This document shows, in pieces, positions 7,747 to 20,684 of a stretch of DNA of 64,000 nucleotides. The notes under the pieces were generated by a model. The model had not been told where the DNA came from. It was given only the letters and a program-made list of their open reading frames with translations, and did no database searches. Origin of the DNA: Lactiplantibacillus paraplantarum (GTDB lineage: Bacteria > Bacillota > Bacilli > Lactobacillales > Lactobacillaceae). Position 1 is the stretch's first letter. Each line of letters begins with the position of its first letter. The translations under genes and the position numbers were made by a program. Where the stretch lies: the NCBI RefSeq assembly GCF_003641145.1, contig NZ_CP032744.1:1736001-1800000 (forward strand), given 5' to 3'.

Positions 7747-10700
7747 CTAAAACAAGGATAATTGATTTTCATCTGGCAAATCGCTTAACACACTATTTTC
7801 AGTCATAAAATCGATTAACCCCTTTGAAACTTTGCCGCGCTTAGATAAATCTTCCTTCGACAGGAACGGTTTATCTGCGCGGGCCGCCACGATCTGTTTG
7901 GCAACGTTCAAGCCCAAACCTGGTACTGCCCGAAATGGGGCAATCAATGTATCACCATCAATCAGCCAGTCCGAAGCATCCGATTTTTCAAGATCGACCA
8001 TTGAGAACTTAAAACCCCGCTCTAGCATTTCATTGGCTAATTCTAAGACCGTTAGTAAGTTTTTCTCTTTGGCACTGGCATCCATTCCTTTATCAGTAAT
8101 GGCTTTCATTGATGCCTTGACAGCTTCTTTACCGTGAGCCATCGCGACCAGATCAAAATCATCTGCCCGAACTGAGAAGTATGCCGTGTAATAGATCAAC
8201 GGGAAGTACACTTTAAAGTAAGCTACCCGTAGTGCCATTAAGATATAGGCCGCCGCATGGGCCCGCGGGAACATATACTTGATCTTTAGACAAGATTCAA
8301 TGTACCAATCCGGGACGTCCGCATCTTTCATCGCTTGTTGCCACTCATCCGGGATCCCACGACCCTTCCGCACGTGTTCCATAATTTGGAAGGACATGTC
8401 AGACTCCATGCCATAATGAATCAAGTCGGTCATGATGTTATCCCGACAACCGATAACTTCAGCCAGTGTAACCGTCCCATCCTTGATCAACTCTTCAGCG
8501 TTTCCTAACCACACGTCGGTCCCATGTGACAATCCAGAAATCTGAAGTAATTCATTAAAGGTGGATGGGTGGGTTTCTTCAAGCATTCCCCGCACAAACC
8601 GCGTCCCAAATTCAGGAATTCCAAGCGTCCCCGTCTTGGAAAAAATTTGGTCTTCTGTGACCCCTAAAACCTCGGGGCTCGAAAAAATCTTCATGACGTG
8701 CGGATCAACCGGCGGAATACTTTCAGGTTGCACGCCGGACAAATCTTGCAACATCCGAATCATTGTCGGATCATCATGTCCCAGAATATCGATTTTTAAA
8801 ATATTATCGTGAATCGAATGGAAATCAAAGTGGGTCGTTTGCCAGGCCGCACTCTGGTCATCGGCTGGATACTGAACGGGCGTGAAATCATAAATATCCA
8901 TGTAATCCGGCACAACGATGATACCGGCCGGATGTTGACCAGTCGTTCGTTTGACGCCAGTCGTTCCCTTTGCTAATCGGTCAACTTCCGCCGAACGAAG
9001 TGTTTGATTCGTATCCCGTTCATACGCCTTGACGTAGCCATAACCGGTCTTATCAGCAACCGTACCGATTGTCCCAGCCCGATACACATTTTTCTCACCG
9101 AACAAGACCTTGGTGTAATTATGGGCAATGGGTTGGTAGTCTCCTGAGAAGTTTAAATCAATATCTGGCACCTTGTTGCCGTAAAAGCCTAAGAACGTTT
9201 CGAAGGGAATGTTTTGCCCATCACGCACCATGTCAGTCCCACATTCAGGACAATCCTTAGGTGGTAAATCGTACCCTGACCCATATTCGTTATTCGTATA
9301 AAAATGCGAATATTGGCAATTGGGGCAACGGTAATGCGGTGGCATCGGGTTCACTTCAGTAATCCCAGACAAGGTCGCGACGATACTAGAACCGACCGAC
9401 CCCCGGGAACCAACCAAATACCCGTCTTTATTACTCTTAAACACAAGCCGTTGCGCAATCAAATAAATCACTGAGAACCCATTGCCAATAATACTTTTAA
9501 GTTCTTTATCGACCCGCTTTTGAACGATTTCAGGTAATGGATCCCCGTACCACGCATGGGCCCGATCCATTGTTAATTTTTCAATTTCCGCCTCGGCACC
9601 CTTCATTCGTGGCGTATATAGTTTGTCCTTAACTGGCCGCACAATTTCAAATTGATCAGCAATCGCCCGTGGTGTCTCAACCACGACTTCGTGGGCCGTA
9701 TCTGCGCCCAAGAAATCGAAATCTTTAAGCATCTCATCCGTTGAGCGGAAATGCACATCGGGACGTTCAGTTCGATTTAACGGATTACCTGGTTGTGAAT
9801 GTATCAAAATTTTACGATAAATTTTGTCCTCAGGATTCAGATAATGGACGTCGCCCGTGGCAGCAACCGGAATATTCATTTCATGGCCTAGTTCGACCAT
9901 GTTACTGATAATTTCTTCCAGATGGGCCGTATCCGCAATTAAGCCACTCTCAATCAGTGCCGAATATGCAGGTTTCGGTTGCACTTCCAGAAAGTCATAA
10001 TAACCAGCCTTTTGACGGGCCTCCGCTTTTCCCTTTTGCATCATCGCAGTAAATACTTCACCACTGGAACAGGCCGAACCAACTAAAATACCATCACGAT
10101 ACTTATTTAAAATACTACGTGGTACGCGTGGCACACGGTAATAGTACTCAACATTCGATAAGGAAATAATCCGGAAAAGGTTTTTTAACCCAGCTTGCGT
10201 CTGTGCATAGAGCGTCGCATGAAATGGCCGGGCATGGCGATACGCCGCATTCTCATTCATATGGTCGTTCAATTGATCATGGAACTGGACCTTATAGCGC
10301 TCTTCAGCATCCTTCAAGAAAAGATGATTCAAATGTCCAGTTGTCTCCGCATCATAGATCGCGCGGTGATGGTGTTCCAGATTAACGTTGAATTTCTTGG
10401 CTAACGTATTCAGCCGGTATCCACGCAAATTCGGGTATAACCACCGTGCTAACGTCAACGTATCAATAATTGGATTCGTGATGGGCCCCATATGATGTCG
10501 TGCATAGCCCGTGTTCATAAAGCCAATATCGAATGTCACGTTATGCCCGACAACGATCGCATCGCCATAAAATTCTCGGAATAGTTTAAAAACTTCTTCT
10601 TCCGATTTAGAACCCCGCACCATGTCATCAGTGATACTCGTTAGATTAGTGGTCGTCTCAGAAAGATGGAAACCGGGATCAATAAATTCTTCAAATTGAT

Positions 10701-12060
10701 CAACGACGTTCCCTTTGACCATCTTGACCGCTGACAGTTCAATCACCCGATCATAAATAGCAGAAAGCCCCGTCGTTTCGGTATCAAAAATCACATAAGT
10801 CGATTCCTTTAAATCAACATGGGCATCGTTATAGGCAATCGGGACACCGTCATCAACCATGTTGGCTTCAACACCGTATAAAATTTTGATGTTGTTTTTT
10901 TCGCCAGCCGCAAAAGCTTCTGGAAACGCCTGCGCTCCAGAATGGTCCGTAATGGCAATTGCCGGATGACCCCACTTAGCGGCTTGTTTCACATAATCAC
11001 TAACACTATTAGTCGCGTCCATCTGACTCATATTAGAATGCAAATGTAATTCGACCCGTTTGTCATCCGCTGGTGCAGTATCTTGACGGCTCGCATGCGA
11101 CGTTTCGTTGATATCGTACGCATTAATCGTCAAATCACGCATAAAACTATCTTCTTGGACGGAGCCGCGCACGCGAACCCACATACCCGGTTTCAAGGCC
11201 GCAAACTGAGCTTCATCATCAGCATTCCGTGAGAACTTTTTGACGACCATTGATGAACTATAATCCGTGACCTTTAGAATCAATAGTTGCCGCTGTGACC
11301 GAAGCGTACGCACTTCCATGTCGAAGACGTAGCCTTCCACAATGATTGATCGTTCTTCTTCGGTAATTTGAACCATTTGTTTCGCAGGCTCCTGTGGATT
11401 GATTTGCTTTCCCAATTGAACGGGACCCTCAATTGGCGCGGGAGCATCAGCTTGTTTTTGACGTTTTTCATTAGCTTTCTTGATAGCCGCTTCCGCTTTT
11501 TGTGCAAGTGCCTGGTCAGACTTCGCCTTTTGCTCATGAAACTCTTTGATTTTGGCCTGAGAAGCACTCTCATCGATCATGGTGTGGACGGAAAACTTCG
11601 GAAAGCCCAGACGATGATACGTACTTTCAATGGGTCCCAGAGCTTGATTAGTCAGAAAATTTTGAATGACTTCATTTTCAGCTAATAAAATGACACGCCC
11701 ATCTTCATAAGTCGGCACATTGCTATTACACAACGATTGAACTAATGGCGACTTGATGCCGCTGTGTTGAACGATCCATTCCCAGTATTCAGCCAGCTCA
11801 CGACCATTGACTTCCGTGTCATCGGTCGCAATTGTAAACGTCACTCGTGCGATGTCTTTAAAGGCAATTTGGAGTTTGTTTTGAAAAGTCATAAATTGTG
11901 TATATGGTAAAACGTGTTGGAAATGCAGATGAAATTCCCAAACTTTGGAAGCTTGATGAACGGTCAACTTATCGATCATCGCTTCTGTAAATTCAGGACC
12001 CGTTGGCATTTCAATTTGTTCGAGCAATTTCTCAAACATTTCTTGTTGATTTAAACTCAC
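7747..12060 (-). CDS. polC: DNA polymerase III alpha subunit, PolC type
   Basis: A 1437-residue replicative polymerase of low-GC Gram-positives. Order of domains: N-terminal regions and an OB fold; a PHP domain ([12 protein letters not shown] near 333); an inserted DnaQ-like 3'-5' proofreading exonuclease ([10 protein letters not shown] near 420, [12 protein letters not shown] near 500); the polymerase palm with the acidic motif [10 protein letters not shown] near 965; a zinc-binding Cys cluster just before it (CPNCQYSHF ... CPECG, near 910-940); and a C-terminal helix-hairpin-helix/tau-binding region. The start is GTG at 12060 with AGGAGG 7-8 nt upstream. Length is that of the family and I see no break. 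Confidence 0.98.
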   Translation of the reverse strand: MSLNQQEMFEKLLEQIEMPTGPEFTEAMIDKLTVHQASKVWEFHLHFQHVLPYTQFMTFQNKLQIAFKDIARVTFTIATDDTEVNGRELAEYWEWIVQHSGIKSPLVQSLCNSNVPTYEDGRVILLAENEVIQNFLTNQALGPIESTYHRLGFPKFSVHTMIDESASQAKIKEFHEQKAKSDQALAQKAEAAIKKANEKRQKQADAPAPIEGPVQLGKQINPQEPAKQMVQITEEERSIIVEGYVFDMEVRTLRSQRQLLILKVTDYSSSMVVKKFSRNADDEAQFAALKPGMWVRVRGSVQEDSFMRDLTINAYDINETSHASRQDTAPADDKRVELHLHSNMSQMDATNSVSDYVKQAAKWGHPAIAITDHSGAQAFPEAFAAGEKNNIKILYGVEANMVDDGVPIAYNDAHVDLKESTYVIFDTETTGLSAIYDRVIELSAVKMVKGNVVDQFEEFIDPGFHLSETTTNLTSITDDMVRGSKSEEEVFKLFREFYGDAIVVGHNVTFDIGFMNTGYARHHMGPITNPIIDTLTLARWLYPNLRGYRLNTLAKKFNVNLEHHHRAIYDAETTGHLNHLFLKDAEERYKVQFHDQLNDHMNENAAYRHARPFHATLYAQTQAGLKNLFRIISLSNVEYYYRVPRVPRSILNKYRDGILVGSACSSGEVFTAMMQKGKAEARQKAGYYDFLEVQPKPAYSALIESGLIADTAHLEEIISNMVELGHEMNIPVAATGDVHYLNPEDKIYRKILIHSQPGNPLNRTERPDVHFRSTDEMLKDFDFLGADTAHEVVVETPRAIADQFEIVRPVKDKLYTPRMKGAEAEIEKLTMDRAHAWYGDPLPEIVQKRVDKELKSIIGNGFSVIYLIAQRLVFKSNKDGYLVGSRGSVGSSIVATLSGITEVNPMPPHYRCPNCQYSHFYTNNEYGSGYDLPPKDCPECGTDMVRDGQNIPFETFLGFYGNKVPDIDLNFSGDYQPIAHNYTKVLFGEKNVYRAGTIGTVADKTGYGYVKAYERDTNQTLRSAEVDRLAKGTTGVKRTTGQHPAGIIVVPDYMDIYDFTPVQYPADDQSAAWQTTHFDFHSIHDNILKIDILGHDDPTMIRMLQDLSGVQPESIPPVDPHVMKIFSSPEVLGVTEDQIFSKTGTLGIPEFGTRFVRGMLEETHPSTFNELLQISGLSHGTDVWLGNAEELIKDGTVTLAEVIGCRDNIMTDLIHYGMESDMSFQIMEHVRKGRGIPDEWQQAMKDADVPDWYIESCLKIKYMFPRAHAAAYILMALRVAYFKVYFPLIYYTAYFSVRADDFDLVAMAHGKEAVKASMKAITDKGMDASAKEKNLLTVLELANEMLERGFKFSMVDLEKSDASDWLIDGDTLIAPFRAVPGLGLNVAKQIVAARADKPFLSKEDLSKRGKVSKGLIDFMTENSVLSDLPDENQLSLF

Positions 12061-12333
12061 CAGTGGTCCTCCTTTTGTTAATTGGACTCAGTTGATAATA
12101 CCTGCGTTGCGCTGGTTAATCTGGCATGAATTATGATTAGCATCGACCGATTGTCAGCATACGCGCCTTCAAAAATGGCTGCTGACCTTAATAATCGGCC
12201 AACGATCATAATGCATACTAATGATAACTAGCACTAACTTAATCTAAATAATCCTCAGTGAACGTTCAAGTCGTTCGCTTGAAACGTTACTATTTTATCA
12301 CAGTCTGCTCACTGAGCCACGTGATTAATCGGC
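12061..12333 (-). promoter_or_regulatory. polC upstream region with possible promoter and 5' hairpin
   Basis: A minus-strand extended -10 (TGATAAAAT, -10 hexamer at 12292-12297) would start a polC transcript near 12285. Its first bases fold into a 10-bp imperfect hairpin (AACGTTTCAAG/CTTGAACGTT, 12261-12287). No good -35 is visible, so the promoter is tentative. The rest of the roughly 225-nt leader shows nothing I recognise. Confidence 0.35.
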
Positions 12334-12374
12334 CAACAAAAATCACCTAGTCAACGAACTTCAACCAGGTGATT
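12334..12374 (-). terminator. Terminator after proS
   Basis: The stem AATCACCT/AGGTGATT (12341-12348 and 12367-12374) is followed on the minus strand by a short T-rich tail. It lies about 50 nt after the proS stop and ends the rpsB-side cluster. Confidence 0.7.
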
Positions 12375-12425
12375 GTTGTTGGCGACTAACCACGGGTAGT
12401 TGCCGTATTTTTATTTCACAAAATC

Positions 12426-14135
<1,710 letters not shown>

Positions 14136-14174
14136 CTACAAATCTTCTCCTTATTGTTTCAAATTAAACATCAC

Positions 14175-15452
14175 TTAGAAGAAATACCGTTGAATATCAT
14201 TCCAAGTTACTAGAATCATTAATAACATCAAAAGGCCAAATCCAATCAAGGTAATGACACTTTCCGTTTCCACTCGTAGTGGCTTACCTCGAATGCCTTC
14301 AACAATGTTTAATAATAGTTTACCACCATCAAGGGCTGGAATTGGCAATAAATTGACAATTCCGAGGTTGATCGATAACACAGCCAGCAAGTAAATCACA
14401 GTGCGCACACCAGATTTAGCCGCTTGAGAAGTCGTTGCAAAGATTGCCACGGGCCCCCCTAAATCATTCAAACTAAAACCATGGGTAACCATCCGCCCGA
14501 GCACTTGAAAAATCTGCTTCGTGATTCCCCACGAGCCAGTAAACCCATATGCCAACTTAGCACCTAGACTCGTATCCGTCTTAGTGGCCCATTGGACCCC
14601 AATTTGACCGATTCGATTACCAGAAACCGTCTTTGCAGCGGGCGTGACTGCAATTTTTTTAGTCTGTCCCGCCCGTTTGATGGTCAACTTTAATTGTTGC
14701 TTGGGGCTGTCCTGAATCAATAACGAAATTGATTGCGCACTCGTCATTTTTTTACCATTTACGGCCACAATCTGATCACCCTTTTGAATGCCAGCTTGTC
14801 GTGCGACTGAGTGAGCCGTTGTCGCTGCAACGTGGGTCGTCGTACTGGTGACCCCCCCTTGCATAAAAGCTAAAATGGCAAAGGTAATGATGGCCAGAAT
14901 GAAATTATTCATCGGACCAGCAAAATTGGTCAACATACGTTGCCAAAGTTTGGCCGATTGAAACTGAACGTCGACCGGGGCAATTTGAACTTCAGTCCCG
15001 TCACTTTCCACAATGGTCGCATCATGATCGACAGAATATCGTTTCACTTCAGTTTCGTCACCATTTTCGTAACCTTCGATCCAGAGTTCTTTTTCTAGAT
15101 CAGTGGCCGTTACCGATAGCGGAATTCCATTGAACAACGTTGTTTTTTTACTAGCATTGATCGAATGAACAATCCCATCCTGACCGACTTGCAAGCTTAC
15201 TGGTGTCCCTGGTTTGAGTTCTTCATCCTCATCATCGGCGACACCTGCCATCCGCACGTAGCCCCCAATTGGTAAAAACCGTAACGTATAGGTCGTGGCA
15301 TTACGACGAAACGCGACCGCCTTGGGCCCCATCCCGACAGAAAATTCACGCACTAAAATTCCAGCCTTTTTGGCGAAGTAAAAGTGCCCAAACTCATGGA
15401 CGATGACCAAGATACCGAAAACGATAATGAACGTAATAATTGTAACGATCAA
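14175..15452 (-). CDS. rseP: RseP-family intramembrane zinc metalloprotease
   Basis: A 425-residue site-2 protease. Zinc motif HEFGH lies at residues 19-23 in the first membrane segment. A PDZ domain follows (GIQKGDQIVAVNGKKM, about 215-290). The second catalytic element, IPALDGGKL, lies near 375 in a C-terminal membrane segment. These enzymes cut membrane-bound substrates such as anti-sigma factors and lipoprotein signal peptides (the enterococcal homologue Eep makes peptide pheromones). The start is TTG at 15452 with AAAGGAG 7 nt upstream. It directly follows cdsA; dxr, which many Bacillota have here, is missing. Confidence 0.95.
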   Translation of the reverse strand: MIVTIITFIIVFGILVIVHEFGHFYFAKKAGILVREFSVGMGPKAVAFRRNATTYTLRFLPIGGYVRMAGVADDEDEELKPGTPVSLQVGQDGIVHSINASKKTTLFNGIPLSVTATDLEKELWIEGYENGDETEVKRYSVDHDATIVESDGTEVQIAPVDVQFQSAKLWQRMLTNFAGPMNNFILAIITFAILAFMQGGVTSTTTHVAATTAHSVARQAGIQKGDQIVAVNGKKMTSAQSISLLIQDSPKQQLKLTIKRAGQTKKIAVTPAAKTVSGNRIGQIGVQWATKTDTSLGAKLAYGFTGSWGITKQIFQVLGRMVTHGFSLNDLGGPVAIFATTSQAAKSGVRTVIYLLAVLSINLGIVNLLPIPALDGGKLLLNIVEGIRGKPLRVETESVITLIGFGLLMLLMILVTWNDIQRYFF

Positions 15453-15489
15453 TTAAGCGCTCCTTTCTCCCGCGTTTCGGGTATTCAGC

Positions 15490-16275
15490 TTAAAAGAGGC
15501 CGAATAAATGTGCGATTGGAAAAACTAATAACATACTATCAAAACGGTCCAAAATTCCACCATGGCCTGGCAAAATCTTACCAGAATCCTTAACACCATA
15601 GTACCGTTTTAAGGCCGATTCAACTAAATCACCAAACTGGCCGACCACTGATAAGACGAGGGTGATTAACACCATACTTACCACACTTGCATAACCAACA
15701 TGGAAACCAATGGCAAACGCACTGGCAACAATCACGCCAATGACGCTACCCCCAATACAGCCTTCCCAAGTTTTATTGGGGCTGATGGGTGTCACTTTGT
15801 GTCGACCAAGCTTGCGGCCAACCATGTAAGCACCACTATCCGTCAACCAGACAATGAACATCAAGAATAATAACATGTAGACACTCACACCCCGAGCAGC
15901 GGTGAAGTAGTTAAAGCCCATGCCAATGTATAACACACCTAACGTCAACATTCCGGCATCATCAAACGAGAATCGGTTGCGTGACCAAACCGTGTGCAAT
16001 AGTAGTAAAATCACTAAAAAGTAAACCACGTATTCCTTATTGAGTTGATCCGGTAACCCATTGAACCATTTGTTAGGCGCAATTTGAATCATTACTGCCA
16101 ACATGCTGACAATCGCTTCAAATGAAATCAGCAACTTTTTACGCATCACGAGTAATTCACTCATCGCAATGGCACCTAGTAACATAGCCACAATATCCAA
16201 GGTAATCCCACCAACAAAAATGACTGGGATAAATAAAATTAACGCAACGACCGCCGTGATGACTCGTTGTTTCAT
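15490..16275 (-). CDS. cdsA: Phosphatidate cytidylyltransferase
   Basis: A 261-residue polytopic membrane enzyme that makes CDP-diacylglycerol from phosphatidate and CTP. The CdsA signature is complete near the C-terminus: ALKRYYGVKDSGKILPGHGG followed by ILDRFDS. About eight hydrophobic segments precede it. It lies 15 nt downstream of uppS and upstream of rseP in the envelope part of the cluster. Confidence 0.97.
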   Translation of the reverse strand: MKQRVITAVVALILFIPVIFVGGITLDIVAMLLGAIAMSELLVMRKKLLISFEAIVSMLAVMIQIAPNKWFNGLPDQLNKEYVVYFLVILLLLHTVWSRNRFSFDDAGMLTLGVLYIGMGFNYFTAARGVSVYMLLFLMFIVWLTDSGAYMVGRKLGRHKVTPISPNKTWEGCIGGSVIGVIVASAFAIGFHVGYASVVSMVLITLVLSVVGQFGDLVESALKRYYGVKDSGKILPGHGGILDRFDSMLLVFPIAHLFGLF

Positions 16276-16290
16276 ACTGAAAACTCCCCT

Positions 16291-17070
16291 TTATTTATGA
16301 TCCGACAACCCGCCAAAACGGCGATCACGGCTTTGAAAATCCGCTATGCACGCCTGAAGAGTCGTCGCCGTGAAGTCTGGCCACTTAACATCCGTAAAGA
16401 CCAGTTCACTGTACGCAATTTGCCACATTAAGAAATTTGAGATTCGTTCTTCACCACTGGTTCGAATCAATAAGTCAGGATCATTGTATGGCGCAAGTGG
16501 TGCCGTCATCAGTGCTGCGTCGATGGTTGCATCATCAATATCATCAACCGCCAATCGACCATCCTGCACCTGCCGTGCGATCTTTTGCACTCCGGTCACG
16601 ATCTCAGCCCGTGAACCATAGTTGAGGGCAAAGTTTAGCACCATCCCGTCACAATCCTTAGTATCCGCAATCGCATCTTGAACTGCCTTTTGGGTGGCGG
16701 CTGGTAGACGATCAACATAACCCATGACTTGCACCCGAACGTTATTTTTGATCAAATCTGGCACAAAAGTGTCAAAAAAACTTACTGGCAATTGCATCAG
16801 ATAATTCACTTCATCAGTCGGTCGCTTCCAGTTTTCGGTTGAAAACGCATAGAGCGTCAATACTTTCACGCCCACATCACTTGCGGCAATCGTAATCTTC
16901 TTGACGGTATTCATACCTTCCTTATGGCCAGCAATGCGTGGTAAATGCCGTGACTTGGCCCAGCGACCATTGCCATCCATAATAATGGCGACGTGTGCCG
17001 GAATTCGATTAGGATCCAATTGCACGTCCGTTTTATCTGCAGGATCATTCTTATTAAAAAAAGCGAACAA
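16291..17070 (-). CDS. uppS: Undecaprenyl diphosphate synthase
   Basis: A 259-residue cis-prenyltransferase that extends farnesyl diphosphate with isopentenyl diphosphate to the C55 carrier for wall synthesis. The catalytic loop HVAIIMDGNGRWAK (Asp32) and the C-terminal RTSGEERISNF motif are both present. The start is TTG at 17070 with GGAGG upstream. Its isoprene substrate in this organism must come from the mevalonate pathway; mvaS is at 27.5 kb. Confidence 0.97.
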   Translation of the reverse strand: MFAFFNKNDPADKTDVQLDPNRIPAHVAIIMDGNGRWAKSRHLPRIAGHKEGMNTVKKITIAASDVGVKVLTLYAFSTENWKRPTDEVNYLMQLPVSFFDTFVPDLIKNNVRVQVMGYVDRLPAATQKAVQDAIADTKDCDGMVLNFALNYGSRAEIVTGVQKIARQVQDGRLAVDDIDDATIDAALMTAPLAPYNDPDLLIRTSGEERISNFLMWQIAYSELVFTDVKWPDFTATTLQACIADFQSRDRRFGGLSDHK

Positions 17071-17106
17071 GGCGCACCTCCATAAAAATAGCTTAACTAT
17101 GCACTA

Positions 17107-17136
17107 TTTTACCAAAAAAAGCACTAATTAACTATT
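17107..17136 (-). promoter_or_regulatory. Possible uppS promoter
   Basis: A minus-strand extended -10 (TGGTAAAAT) has a weak -35-like TAGTTA 17 bp upstream. It is placed between the frr terminator and uppS. Confidence 0.4.
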
Positions 17137-17143
17137 CGTCAAC

Positions 17144-17172
17144 AAAAAAAGGCTTGAATTTCTCCAAGCCTT
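17144..17172 (-). terminator. Terminator after frr
   Basis: The stem AAGGCTTG/CAAGCCTT with an 8-nt loop is followed on the minus strand by TTTTTTT, about 20 nt after the frr stop codon. It separates rpsB-tsf-pyrH-frr from uppS onward. Confidence 0.85.
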
Positions 17173-17189
17173 AATAAATTGGTCAGTCA

Positions 17190-17753
17190 TTAACCTTCCA
17201 AAATTTCTTTTTCTTTGTCGGCAACAATCGCGTCAACGTCCTTACCCGCTTGATCCGTTAACTTTTGGGCTTGGTCTTCTAACTGATGTAACTGGTCGTC
17301 AGTGAACTGACCAGCTTTATGGCCCTTCTTCAAGGCTTCCATTGCATCACGACGCACGTTTCGAACGGCGACCTTGGCGCGTTCACCTTCCGCCTTAACG
17401 TCCTTGGCAAGTTCTTTCCGCCGTTCTTCCGTTAATTGTGGAATAACTAGCCGAATCGCCGACCCGTCGTTAGCTGGACTAATCCCGAGGTCTGACGCTA
17501 AAATAGCCTTTTCGATTTCTTTAAGGGCACTCTTATCAAAAGGGGTCACCATTAATACCCGTGGTTCCGGCACCGTAATAGCTGCCATCTGATTAAGAGG
17601 CGTCTGAGTGCCATAATAATCTGCAGAAATCCGATTCAATAATGACGCGTTCGCCCGGCCAGCCCGAATATTACCAAGCTCACGCTGTAAAGCGGCTTCC
17701 GCCTTCTTCATCCGTTCCTGTGCTTCTTTTAAAATTGGTTCTGTAATTGCCAT
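17190..17753 (-). CDS. frr: Ribosome recycling factor
   Basis: A 187-residue protein from ATG 17753 ([20 protein letters not shown]). An upstream in-frame start inside pyrH is rejected because the RBS AGGGGG lies right before this ATG and the length then equals the family's 185. Typical segments are [29 protein letters not shown] and [17 protein letters not shown] splits post-termination ribosomes together with EF-G. Only 1 nt separates it from the pyrH stop, so the two are translationally linked. Confidence 0.97.
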   Translation of the reverse strand: MAITEPILKEAQERMKKAEAALQRELGNIRAGRANASLLNRISADYYGTQTPLNQMAAITVPEPRVLMVTPFDKSALKEIEKAILASDLGISPANDGSAIRLVIPQLTEERRKELAKDVKAEGERAKVAVRNVRRDAMEALKKGHKAGQFTDDQLHQLEDQAQKLTDQAGKDVDAIVADKEKEILEG

Positions 17754-17754
17754 A

Positions 17755-18504
<750 letters not shown>

Positions 18505-18608
18505 CTATTATTTTACCATATATTTGAATAAGCGTTTGGTTGTCAGCCATAAACCACGGGAAAATTAACCGAATTCTCTTTTTAAAGCGACTTCAACCCG
18601 TTACTTTA

Positions 18609-18650
18609 CAAAAAGGGACTACGCCGAAAATTGCTTTTCGTCGTAATCCC
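18609..18650 (-). terminator. Terminator after tsf
   Basis: A long stem (GGGATTACGACGAAAA with its nearly perfect partner, one mismatch and one G-T pair) is followed on the minus strand by CTTTTTG. It lies 26 nt after the tsf stop. Confidence 0.88.
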
Positions 18651-18676
18651 CAATTAGCTAATTCTTTAACTAGTAA

Positions 18677-19555
18677 TTAGTCTTTAATTTGGTTCATAAC
18701 TTCGTCGATAAAGTTATCAGCCTTCTTTTCGATTCCTTCGCCAACTTCAAAACGAATGAATGAATTGACCTTGCCACCCTTTGATTCAACAAAGTGAGCC
18801 ACAGTTTGGTCAGAATCCTTAACAAATTCTTGGTCATCCAAGCTGATTTCTGAAAGCCACTTGTTCAAACGGCCTTCAACCATCTTTTCAACGATCTTTT
18901 CAGGCTTACCTTCATTTAAGGCTTCTTTAACAAGAACGTCCTTTTCATGAGCTAAGCGATCAGCAGGGACTTGTTCACGGTTAACGTATTCAGGATTGAT
19001 GGCAGCCACGTGCATAGCCACGTCCTTAGCAGTCGCACCGTCAGCGCCATCTAAGACAACTAACGCCGCAATTTGACCACCATTATGAATGTATGAGCCA
19101 AAGTTTTGATCAGCACCCTTTTCAACAACTTGGAAACGACGTAAGCTGATCTTTTCACCAGTTACTTGAGTCGTTTCGATGACATCGTCTTTGACCGTGC
19201 CATTAGCCGTCTTTAAAGCTAAGGCATCGTCAACTGAAGCAGGTTCTTCTTCAGCAATTTTATCAGCAACTTCAGCCACTAAATCCTTAAACTTGTCAGT
19301 TGAAGCAACCGAGTCAGTTTCACAGTTAATTTCAACAATGGCAGCTTTGTTGTCTTTGATGGCAACGGCAGCAATGCCTTCAGCGGCAACTCGGCCACTC
19401 TTCTTTTCGGCCTTGGCAACCCCTTTTTCACGCAAAACGTCAACGGCTTTTTCCATGTCGCCTTCAGTTTCAACTAACGCCTTTTTAGCGTCCATCATAC
19501 CAACACCGGTTTTATCACGAAGTTCTTTAACTTGTGCTGCAGAAATCTTTGCCAT
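18677..19555 (-). CDS. tsf: Elongation factor Ts
   Basis: A 292-residue nucleotide exchange factor for EF-Tu. The N-terminal UBA-like domain has [19 protein letters not shown]. The core has [10 protein letters not shown], and the dimerisation domain has the usual MHVAA and VNREQVP segments. CAAAGGAG precedes the ATG. It is second in the rpsB-tsf unit. Confidence 0.98.
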   Translation of the reverse strand: MAKISAAQVKELRDKTGVGMMDAKKALVETEGDMEKAVDVLREKGVAKAEKKSGRVAAEGIAAVAIKDNKAAIVEINCETDSVASTDKFKDLVAEVADKIAEEEPASVDDALALKTANGTVKDDVIETTQVTGEKISLRRFQVVEKGADQNFGSYIHNGGQIAALVVLDGADGATAKDVAMHVAAINPEYVNREQVPADRLAHEKDVLVKEALNEGKPEKIVEKMVEGRLNKWLSEISLDDQEFVKDSDQTVAHFVESKGGKVNSFIRFEVGEGIEKKADNFIDEVMNQIKD

Positions 19556-19584
19556 AGTTTACTCTCCTTTGAGTATCTTGATTT

Positions 19585-19641
19585 TAAATAAAAAGCTGCC
19601 CGTCAAATCAGGCCGTAATGGTCCGCGATTTTTAGGCAGCC
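19585..19641 (-). terminator. Intercistronic terminator-like hairpin between rpsB and tsf
   Basis: The arms GGCTGCC and GGGCAGC pair (six GC-rich pairs, loop about 36 nt), followed by TTTTTATTT on the minus strand. The long loop makes it weaker than the other terminators; it may set the rpsB:tsf ratio. Confidence 0.5.
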
Positions 19642-19657
19642 TAATTATTTCAATTAA

Positions 19658-20461
19658 TTATTTGTCTGACTTAGCGTTATTGTCGCCTTCAACGGCTTCA
19701 ACGATGTCTTCCAATGAGTCAACGGACTTCTTAGCGTCCTTGCTATCTTTGAAAGAATCTTCAGTAACGTCTTCGTCTTCACCTTGACGGCCTTCAATGA
19801 CAGCATCAGCCATCTTAGAAGTAATCAAGCGAACGGCACGAATTGCGTCATCGTTTGATGGGATGATAACATCAATGTCATCTGGATCAGTGTTGGTGTC
19901 AACCATGGCAACGATCGGAATGTTCAACTTTTGAGCTTCCTTAACCGCAATTTGTTCCTTACGAGGATCAACGATGAAGACAACATCTGGAATCCGAGGC
20001 ATATCTTCAATACCACCCAAGAATTTTTCAAGCTTGGCACGTTGCTTCATTAACAATGAAACTTCCTTCTTAGGTAAACGTTCGAAGGTCCCATCAGCTT
20101 CCATCTTCTTCAAGTCTTTAAGCCGTTTGATCCGAGTTTGAATCGTATTCCAGTTAGTCAAAGTCCCACCTAACCAACGATGGTTAACGTAGTATTGACC
20201 AGCACGGGTTGCTTCTTCTTCGATTGAGTCTTGGGCTTGCTTCTTAGTCCCAACAAACAAGATAACGCCATCATCAGCTGCAGCGTCCTTCACGAAGTTG
20301 TAAGCTGAATCAATCATCTTGACCGTCTTTTGTAAGTCAATGATGTAGATGCCGTTCCGTTCCGTAAAGATGTATGGTTTCATCTTTGGGTTCCAACGAC
20401 GAGTTTGGTGACCGAAATGGACACCGGCTTCAAGCAATTGTTTCATAGAAATAATAGCCAT
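19658..20461 (-). CDS. rpsB: 30S ribosomal protein S2
   Basis: A 267-residue uS2. The family signatures are present: [20 protein letters not shown], the [11 protein letters not shown] motif and [15 protein letters not shown]. The C-terminal 35 residues are an acidic, Asp/Glu/Lys-rich tail. The RBS TTGGAGG is close to the ATG. It is the first gene of the cluster, behind a strong promoter and a leader of about 115 nt. Confidence 0.98.
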   Translation of the reverse strand: MAIISMKQLLEAGVHFGHQTRRWNPKMKPYIFTERNGIYIIDLQKTVKMIDSAYNFVKDAAADDGVILFVGTKKQAQDSIEEEATRAGQYYVNHRWLGGTLTNWNTIQTRIKRLKDLKKMEADGTFERLPKKEVSLLMKQRAKLEKFLGGIEDMPRIPDVVFIVDPRKEQIAVKEAQKLNIPIVAMVDTNTDPDDIDVIIPSNDDAIRAVRLITSKMADAVIEGRQGEDEDVTEDSFKDSKDAKKSVDSLEDIVEAVEGDNNAKSDK

Positions 20462-20576
20462 AATAAATGTGCCTCCAAAAATTTGTTTTATTCCTCCCCA
20501 CTGCTCAACTAACTATGACACTCTCCCGAGCACCGCCATAATTATCCCAGTAGGTGTGAATTGGTTTTAACACCGA
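20462..20576 (-). promoter_or_regulatory. Structured rpsB leader
   Basis: The 5' UTR between the promoter and rpsB contains complementary pieces CTACTG and CAGTGG that would close a helix around an internal GCTC/GAGC pairing. Ribosomal protein operons are often autoregulated through such leaders, so an S2-binding site is possible. I cannot assign it to a named leader family. Confidence 0.3.
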
Positions 20577-20581
20577 AAATT

Positions 20582-20610
20582 AGTATACCGAAAATCACTA
20601 GTGCTTGCAA
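20582..20610 (-). promoter_or_regulatory. rpsB promoter
   Basis: Minus-strand -35 TTGCAA (20605-20610), 17-bp spacer, -10 TATACT (20582-20587). Near-consensus, as expected for a highly expressed ribosomal protein gene. Confidence 0.9.
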
Positions 20611-20627
20611 GCAATTTCATCAATAAT

Positions 20628-20655
20628 TTGTGAATTGGGTAAAGTGTGTTAAAAT
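20628..20655 (+). promoter_or_regulatory. Promoter of the HAD hydrolase gene
   Basis: -35 TTGTGA (20628-20633), 16-bp spacer, -10 TAAAAT (20650-20655), about 30 nt before the ATG. It is divergent from the rpsB promoter. Confidence 0.65.
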
Positions 20656-20684
20656 ACAATCTCGCATAGGGGGCTCACTTAATA

